This document shows, one piece after another, positions 56,946 to 64,000 of a stretch of 64,000 nucleotides of DNA (positions within the stretch are counted from its first letter, which is position 1; each line of letters opens with the position of its first letter). The stretch comes from Hemibagrus wyckioides (taxonomy: Eukaryota; Chordata; Actinopteri; Siluriformes; Bagridae). The notes beneath the pieces are model-generated. The model made no database searches and had not been told where the DNA came from. It saw nothing but the letters and a program-made list of their open reading frames with translations. The position numbers were made by a program, and so were the translations under genes. The DNA lies in contig NC_080732.1 of assembly GCF_019097595.1 (NCBI RefSeq), positions 6,318,354 through 6,382,353 on the forward strand, read 5' to 3'.

Positions 56946-57839
56946 ATGAGCTCCTGAAACAATTTTCAACATACCTTTCAGCAAACTCAAATGGATTTGT
57001 CTTCTCATTGCACTTTCATAAAGCCCAGCTTTGTGAAGAGTCTGAACTGTGGTTGTACTATGAACAGCTTCTCTCTTCTGAGATATGAATCTCACCACAT
57101 TCAGAGTAAGCCTCAGTTTCTTGGTTGCTTCTCTCTTCATTACCCGGTCACTGATTATTGGTGGACGGCAAAGTATACTGATTTCCCCCCCCCATATGAC
57201 ATATGGTCCCAATTATCCCCATTTCACTTCCAAGCAAGTAACACAAAATTGGTACAAGTTAAATGAGGTGATTATTTATGCAAGGTTCTGTATTCTCAGG
57301 TTAAATTGAAACTGTAGATAGATCACAACAAACAGTAGAATAATGTTAAATGTTGGCTACGATTATAATTAAGAAATGAAGAACATTATTTTCTGTATCA
57401 CAACAAACCTGATGAAATTAGACAATGACAGTACATCCAATCCTAAAAATAGATATTGAGACTAAGACCTTAAGACCTTCTCACACTTTCGACTACACTG
57501 CTGCTAGGCAACTGGGAAAGTCATTAGTTAGCTAATGACTAAGGTTAGTGATCTAGCAAGCAGCCATTAAGTCTTTTTACAAATATTGTAAAGACACAGA
57601 GAAGGTGGAAAAATGGCAGAAGTGTTGTAAATATATACATTTCCCTCAGATGTATTGGTACATTCGAAATAAAATACTCTATACAACTAGTTAGTATCCG
57701 ATGCAATATAAAATCTAATTCCTAAATCCTTAAGTCATTCCTAAATCCTTAAGTCAGTAAATTACATTAGGGAGCATTGCAGCCACAAAAATAACCTTCA
57801 TATTTAAATCTATTGGATTCAGTTTTGTATAATGCTATA
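56946..57839. other. No gene seen
   Basis: AT-rich. A direct repeat 'cctaaatccttaagtca' occurs twice at about 57720-57757. Confidence 0.4.
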
Positions 57840-58420
57840 ATAATAGACATTGCCATGAAGCATCACTATAGAAACTTTGGTGTAGATTTTTATTTAGATA
57901 CCTATGGAGCAATACAGAGATGACAGAGACAAGGATAAAGCCCCTAAAATGACATGAGGAAGAAACTTTGAGTGGATCAGAAAACAGAGCTGTTGAGATG
58001 TTAGAAAGTGATAAAATAAGCCTTTAATATAAAAATGAGCATATTTCCGGATTCCAGCTGCAGGTACAAATCTACAATAAACCAGTATCCAGATGTGATT
58101 ATCCACTGAAGCAGTGTTCACTGAAGGGATGTGTAAATCTTTGGTGTAACCTTTTGCTAAAGTGCACAACAGAATGAGTCAGTCCCAAGCGCTAAAGCTC
58201 CAAGCCATAAGGAGTATCATGAATCAGGATGAATCAGGCAGGCCTGGAGGGTGAGACAAGCCATGACAGCAGAACTGTGTCAGTATCAGGCAGCACCATC
58301 ACATCAGCAGCCAGCAGGAGTACATTTATAGCTCAACCAGACTTGGATTATAATAGTGGCTAGGTGGGGGTGAAGCTCTGGGGCCTGGGCTTGGTGGGGG
58401 TTCCTGGTTGTCTGTCATTC
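57840..58420. mobile_element. Possible dispersed repeat fragment
   Basis: 'aagcccctaaaatgacatga' plus 'ggaagaaactttgag', and later 'ctatagctcaacc'-type and CAGGCAG-rich pieces, resemble the family seen at 61150-61390. Diverged; borders uncertain. Confidence 0.35.
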
Positions 58421-58667
58421 ATGTCAGCTGCGTGGTTGATGAATAAGAAGTCGCCTAATTATAGCATGAGAAAGCATGCACACAAACAATGAACCATGTA
58501 GTGTCGAGATACTCACACTGATTACATATTGCATTCTGTGCACGATAAGATTTGTATAGAATTTCAAGCCGACTATTTTTCCAAATGTGGGTATACAGTA
58601 GATCCAATTCATATTACCGGTTATATAAGTATCTGAACATTAATTTTTTCCCACCTTTGTTTTAGCA

Positions 58668-59045
58668 ATTACATTTCTGGCATTTGGCAGATGCCCTTAT
58701 CCAGAGCGACTTAGGGGCAGTGTAACATATCTTATTTTATTTAGGGGCAGTGGTTAAGGCTCTGGGTTGACCGGAAGACCGGGGTTCAAGCCACATCACC
58801 GCCAAGCTGCCACCGTTGGGCCCTTGAGCAAGGCCCCCAAACCTGCCCTGCAAGGATGGGATATGCGAAGGAAGAATTTCACTGTGCAGTAATATATATG
58901 TGACAAATAGTAGCTACTTACTTATCTTTTACACAAAAGAGTAGTTGAATAGAGCAGTAGTAAGGGCCTTGCTAAAGACCGGGGATTTGAACTCACAAGC
59001 TTCTGATCATGGGTCCAGTGCCTTAACCGCTAAGCTACCACCAAT
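58668..59045 (-). mobile_element. SINE interrupted by a second SINE
   Basis: The outer copy is on the - strand: its tail ('gccagaaatgtaattg', 'aagtcgctctggataagggc') is at 58668-58720 and its head ('ggtggtagcttagcggttaa', 'tgagttcaaatcccc') at about 58950-59045. Between them sits the oppositely oriented copy at 58741-58915. Confidence 0.75.
58741..58915 (+). mobile_element. SINE inserted in a SINE
   Basis: Head 'ggggcagtggttaaggctct', box B-like 'ggggttcaagcc', core 'aagctgccaccgttgggccc', 'ttgagcaaggcccc', end 'gaatttcactgtgcagtaat'. The tail differs from the outer SINE, so it is a distinct subfamily. AT-rich sequence 'cttattttattta' on the left and 'cttacttatctttta' on the right may be a worn target duplication. 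Confidence 0.7.
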
Positions 59046-59663
59046 GATAAAAAAAAACACAGCTGCTATCGGCAGGAGAGAATCAGCCACCTGAATACCA
59101 GGTATTTGGGAATTGCCAAAAATAATTTCAAGAGAGATGAGGAAATATTCCAAATTTATAAATATTCTGTACCAAAGTCACTATGTGTTCTGTACAGTTC
59201 GGCTAAAAAGTGTGACACTTTTATTTTTCAATGGATTCCACCCAGCAGCCAGACATCTTTTGATTATAGCATCGTAATGATGACCGTTTATGAACATCAC
59301 AGCGTAGGACGTCTGTGTGTGTGACAATGTTATACTGTAAATACAGCTAGCTTCTGGTGTACCTTTTCCCTGTAAATGTCAAATTATAGGCTTTTCTGAG
59401 ATAGGATCCTGTAGATTAGTTTATGCCCTTCAAGGGATCTAAAAAAAAATGCTAACTAATGTTTGTAATGCTGTGAATGTAAACACTGTTGTGCTGCTCT
59501 GAATTCTTATTTGTGTTTAATATACTCGCTTTCACAGTCCAACGGTGTTCGTGAACATAAGTCTCAGAAACTTTTGGTGAGATGAACACCATAAAGGCAT
59601 AAATAATTCAAGCAAATCATCCAAACTTCGACTGTGCCGTAGCCTATATATTTTTTAATACAT
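59046..59663. other. No gene seen
   Basis: Nothing recognised. Confidence 0.4.
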
Positions 59664-59664
<1 letters not shown>

Positions 59665-59710
<46 letters not shown>

Positions 59711-59721
59711 TGTGTGTGTGT
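59665..59721. repeat. (TG)n microsatellite
   Basis: About 28 TG units with one interruption. A CA tract follows at 59856-59896. Confidence 0.95.
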
Positions 59722-59896
59722 GAATTTTAGTGTTTTGACCAAGATGAGCTACAGGGACCCTTGGTATTAACATAGCCCCAGGGCCTTGTGTGGTCTTAAT
59801 CCAGGCCTGAGCTCAACAGAGAGAGAACAGATTATTAGGTAAACTCTTATCCTACACACACACACACACACGCACACACACACGCACACACACACA

Positions 59897-60874
59897 GAAC
59901 AAGTTACCATGACTGCTTTTCCCTTTAGATGTCCAGAATTTTAGACTAATGATGGGAAGTCCATCTCCACCTCCATCACTGCTGACCTTTCAAAAAGGCT
60001 CAGTTTTTTTTTTTCTTTCCTTCTAATTTTTTTCATGTTCACATGTCATTATAGGAAACCACTCAGTAAAAGAGGAGCTCTGTTTTGCCAGGTTGTACAC
60101 TGGCAAAGGAGCTTTTTACATGAGAGTATGCTGTATATTCACCGATACTGGAAAATTCCATGTAGTATAGTTACCAAATTACTCAAATATACTGTATGTG
60201 CATTGTCTCAGCGTATTTTAAATAGAACGTTCGTAATTGCAATGTAGTTAATGATGTATGTGTTACTGTTGTACGTAACAGACTGTTGTGTGCTACAGAA
60301 TATATCAGATTTCTATTTAAATTCATCCGTTCAACATGATGAAGGCATTGTATTCTGATTCACATGAATTTACTGCAATGGCATCTCTTTGATAGATGTA
60401 ATATATACAGTACACCAGTTTTACTTTCAAACCAGTTCCGAGTGTATAATCCTTGGTATGTCATCGATATTAAGGCATATTAAGAATGAAGAGAGCCAAA
60501 TGTGTTATGGTTATGACAGTGATGCATGATGGAGGATCAGAAAAATCTCAGGGGGCATTTCACTCTGCATGAACCTGCATGAATCTACAGTCTGGGTTAG
60601 AAAGAATTCAGCCCCAGCCTCACGTCTTCATGCTAGTTTGTCAAACAACAGAAACAAAAAGTGTCCACCTTGTTGACAAAATAATTTGATATTGATATCT
60701 TTTAATCTGGGTGGGAAGGGGAGCAGTTACTTAGCCACCCTTGGTGCCTCTAATGTCACCTTATATCCTTTTGTCTTCTTTATTTCCCTGGCTGCTCTGT
60801 TGTCCTAAACTTCCTGTTGCACTAATTAAAATGTACACTAATGTATATTGAGTAGTAGTAGTAGTAGTGTAATG
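59897..60874. other. No gene seen
   Basis: Nothing recognised apart from a short AGT tract at 60852-60868. Confidence 0.4.
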
Positions 60875-60980
60875 TGGGTGTATTTTGGCCTTGCACCCAG
60901 AGTTTGGGCTGGGACAGGCTCTGGACTCACTGAAACTCTGACTAATATCATTCAATTAATGAAGATGAATGAAGGAAGCG
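60875..60980 (+). mobile_element. Tail of a common fish repeat
   Basis: 'ttggccttgcacccagagtt', 'gctgggacaggctctggact', 'ttaatgaagatgaatgaag'. From memory this is the 3' end of a repeat that finishes in a GAAT run in catfish-like fish. Confidence 0.5.
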
Positions 60981-61149
60981 ATTTCTTCCACTAAAATCCA
61001 CTTTATTCACCAAATCTAAAGCCGGGTTTGGTTATTAATACACTTAGCACAATGTCGCCCTCTATAGGCTGGTCACGGTACTGATAGATTGATTGACTCC
61101 ACAATGTACGATAGATTATAACACGTTATTTTAATTTTCATTATTATAA

Positions 61150-61390
61150 TCTTAACAAAAATAGCCAATTTCATAATTTATATAATGTCACAAAGCAGGT
61201 TTACAGAAATATATAAATTCAGGATATAGATTTTAAATGTATGTGTCCCTAATGAGCCAGCCAGAGGCAACGGTGAAAAGGGAAAAATCCCTGAAATGAT
61301 ATAAGGGAAAAAAACTTGAGAGGAACCAGACTCAAAAGGGAACCGAATCCTCATGTGGGTGACACCAGGCAGTGCGATTATAAATCATTT
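61150..61390 (+). mobile_element. Dispersed fish repeat
   Basis: 'atgtcacaaagcaggtttac', 'ccagaggcaacggtgaaaag', 'cttgagaggaaccagactca', 'aaagggaaccgaatcctcat', 'gtgggtgacacc' in order. Common in teleosts; non-coding. Confidence 0.65.
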
Positions 61391-61574
61391 CCCTTCTATA
61401 ACAGTGTACTATATGGTCAAGAAGTGCAATTGTTTAAGCAGGAAATTCATTCTAGTTCTAACGTAAGGTCTGTTTTGTCACCTATTTACTAATGGAGACT
61501 TGAGTGTTTGTGCCCATTGCAGTCCAAAGCTATCTTCATGGTTTCTAGGTGATGCCATCCACAGTAGCCTCCCG

Positions 61575-62312
61575 TACACTATATTGCGAAAAGTGTTGGG
61601 ACACCCCTCCGAATCATTGTATTCAGGTGTCGTTTTCAGGGGTTGGGCTTGGCCCCTTAGTTCCAGTAAAAGGAACTCTTAATGCTTCAGCATACCAAGA
61701 TATTTTGGACAATTTCATGCTCCCAACTTTGTGGGGACAGTTTGGGGATGAAACCCTTCCTGTTTCAACATGACTGCACACCAGTGCACAAAGCAAGGAC
61801 CGTAAAGACATGGATGAGAGAGTTTGGTGTGGAGGAACTTGATTGGTCTGCAAAGAGTCCTGACCTCAACCTGATAGAACACCTTTGGGATGAATTAGCC
61901 AGCCTTTACATGGACATGGATATAATCACAATTTAACAGCTTGAACTCTTCTGGGAAGGTTTTCCACAAGGTTTAGGAGTGTGTTTAGGGGAAGGTCTGG
62001 CTTGCAGTATCCACTCTAATTCATCCTAAAGGTGTTCTATCACGTTGAGGCCAGTCAAGTTCCTCCACACTAAACTCGCTCATCCATGTCTTTACGGATC
62101 TTTGTGCACTGGTGTGCGGTCATGTTGGAACAGGAAGGAGACATCCCCAAACTGTTCCCTCAAAGTTCAGAGCATGTAATTGTCCTTGGTATGCTGAAGC
62201 ATTAAGAGTTCCTTTCACTGGAACTAAGGGGCCAAGACCAACCCCTGACAAACAACACCTGAATTCAATGATTTGGAGGGGTGTCCCAAAACTTTTGGCC
62301 ATATAGTGTATC
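61575..62312. mobile_element. Foldback Tc1/mariner element, 0.74 kb
   Basis: Two arms of about 330 bp in inverted orientation. Outer ends are 'ctatattgcgaaaagtgttg' (61578 on) and 'caaaacttttggccatatag' (to about 62307), both next to 'gggacacccctc' or its complement. The left arm encodes on + a broken Tc1 transposase: 'NASAYQDILDNFMLPTLW', then after a frame change 'FLFQHDCTPVHKA', 'GVEELDWSAKSPDLNLIEHL'. Exactly 34 residues separate the Asp of QHD from the Glu of IEH, the DD34E spacing of Tc1. The right arm is the same sequence reversed and more eroded. No intact transposase remains. Confidence 0.85.
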
Positions 62313-62470
62313 TTTTGTCTGTCCATGTGAGTCGTCCTCAGCAGCAGCGAGTGGTTTTCAAATGATGAGACTCCAACCAGAAGTAGGGCATCAGGATGGA
62401 CCAGGCACAGCTGGAGAGCAGAAGGAGTCAGGATCACTGGGATCTCAAGAGAAGCATGTGTGGCTGGACA

Positions 62471-62474
<4 letters not shown>

Positions 62475-62510
<36 letters not shown>

Positions 62511-62512
62511 CA
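62475..62512. repeat. (GA)n microsatellite
   Basis: About 16 GA units, then 'aaagagagacacaca'. Confidence 0.93.
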
Positions 62513-63394
62513 CACATTAGGACAGGATCTTTATTTCCCATGATGTTACTTGATAATGTTACTTCTGGAAGATGCTACAATTACTGTAGATGAAATTACA
62601 TTTTTATGGAATATAAACCACCAATTAAAGCAAAACAGAAGGAAAGAAAAAAACAAAGAAAAAGACAGGCGACAGAAAAAAAAATAAATTGTGAGAAGAG
62701 AAAAAATATTGTTCACAAATAAATGATAAAAAAAAACATTAATGATACAGAAAATTAAGAGAAAGTACAAAAATAGTAAAAATAGTATAAAAAAATTAAT
62801 AGTAATAATACAAATATAAAAGCTAACAACAGTACTGCTAATAATAGCTGGGTAGACGTTATGCGTAATATATTTTATATTATCAATACTTTATATTGTA
62901 TCTAATCACTTCCTGTGTACAATTGTCCTCTAGCTACAGTTGCAGTAGTAGATATTTTATAGATAATTTATTTATTTTTTTTGCTTTTATGTTTTAGGGC
63001 TTATTTTGTAAAGGTTTGGAAAGACCATTTGACCTGCTTTAGTCTGCTTTGGATTGGAAATTCAACTGGAAATCTGGCACCCGTTGCACTGTATAAAGTG
63101 TGGACTGTGAATATGAATAAAGGTTTGATTCTGACCTTCACCCATGACCTTTATGCCTCACAGCATAACTATCAAATCTCAACTCCATACTGCATAGAAA
63201 TTCTATATTTAATGGCAAAAATTCGCATTAATAATAACTATTAAACAAATTTATAATGTAATATACTTAAAAATAATAAAAAAAAAAGAAATTCTGTATT
63301 CCAAATCCATTAGCTTATTCATTTATAAATTAAATACAAAAAAATAATTAATTAATCCAAAGAAATTAATTAATTTAGTAACATGGTAAATAGT
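62513..63394. other. No gene seen; strongly AT-rich
   Basis: Many A and T runs. No exon or named repeat recognised. Confidence 0.4.
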
Positions 63395-63428
63395 ATAATA
63401 ATAATAATAATAATAATAATAGTAATAC

Positions 63429-63477
<49 letters not shown>
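63395..63477. repeat. (AAT)n facing (ATT)n
   Basis: About 9 AAT units, a 9-base spacer, then about 16 ATT units. The two tracts are complementary and could pair as a hairpin. Confidence 0.93.
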
Positions 63478-63478
<1 letters not shown>

Positions 63479-64000
63479 AATCTAATTTAGTTACTGAACA
63501 TATTTTAAATCTTGTGTATCATGCTACTCCTTTAATCTGCATAACATTTGCATCCTTTTGAGCTCATGGTTGTTCATGTGAAATTGGGTTTGTGTTCCTC
63601 CGTACCAGCTGATGAATTGTGCTTATGTTTTCCGCTCTGTTCTCGGTCTGGATTAAAATATCAGAGGCTCAAATCAAAAGCAAAAGAAGCAAAGAAAGCA
63701 TAAAACCATTTTTTTCCCCTGGCTGGAGCAAAGGAATATTAATTAATCTACATGAAAAACACAATGTCCTGTGACTTATCATTCCCACCACCTGCTTTAA
63801 TATTGTATATGATTTACATTTTTCCATTATGTAGCAGTGAGGAGAAAAACGCATTTCATTGTATTAGTTGCATGTACCATGGAAACATCTTTATTTAATC
63901 CAATTTTGTATTTCTACTGTGAATTCTAACAACTGTCTCTATTGTTAATAAACTATTATATTACTTTTTTATTATATATATAAGTGGTGAAAAATGAATG
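63478..64000. other. No gene seen; right flank
   Basis: AT-rich to the window edge. Confidence 0.4.

Noticed and set aside
61549..61936. Functional Tc1 transposase
   Set aside because: Two overlapping frames, no DNA-binding N-terminus and no complete catalytic domain. It is a relic.

Overview
The window is vertebrate nuclear DNA, AT-rich, with two intron-split genes of the CAP superfamily in a sea of dispersed repeats. The repeat types (L2-type LINE 3' ends, tRNA-headed SINEs ending in the L2-like 'ctggataag' tail, Tc1/mariner relics, many long TA and CA tracts) point to a teleost fish. They look like what I know from catfish-like ostariophysans, but the species cannot be fixed from sequence alone. 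No bacterial-type operon, CRISPR array or phage is present.

Gene 1 is pi15 (peptidase inhibitor 15) on the + strand. It has five coding exons between 14298 and 20647 and reads without interruption as a 258-residue secreted CAP protein. A TATA box lies at 13858, with a probable 5' untranslated exon. The 3' UTR probably ends near 20800 or 21911. Gene 2 is crispld1 on the - strand. It has fourteen coding exons between 50479 and 35221 and reads without interruption as 491 residues: signal peptide, RGKR processing site, CAP domain, acidic linker and two LCCL domains. All splice sites in both genes are GT-AG and all phases fit. The second, third and fourth coding exons are 119, 133 and 116 bp in both genes, which marks them as ancient duplicates. 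They are convergent here, about 14.6 kb apart from stop to stop.

Layout: 1-13.8 kb is the upstream flank of pi15. It holds an L2 relic, MITE-like repeats, a 2.3-kb 23-bp minisatellite with higher-order structure (7772-10101), a Tc1-family half element and an inverted-repeat element. 13.9-21.9 kb is pi15. 22-35 kb is the intergenic space, made of decayed transposon, LINE and SINE pieces and simple repeats. 35.2-50.5 kb is crispld1; its intron 12 carries a second, 32-bp minisatellite that appears to have grown inside a dispersed repeat, and its intron 4 carries a 50-bp near-identical copy of part of exon 4. 50.5-64 kb is the upstream flank of crispld1, with a three-copy TG-headed repeat, nested SINEs, an L2 relic and a 0.74-kb foldback Tc1 element.

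I found no new multi-gene system. The points most worth checking are the convergent pi15/crispld1 arrangement, the partial exon 4 copy, the two minisatellites, and a perfect DR1-type nuclear-receptor motif just upstream of the crispld1 start codon.
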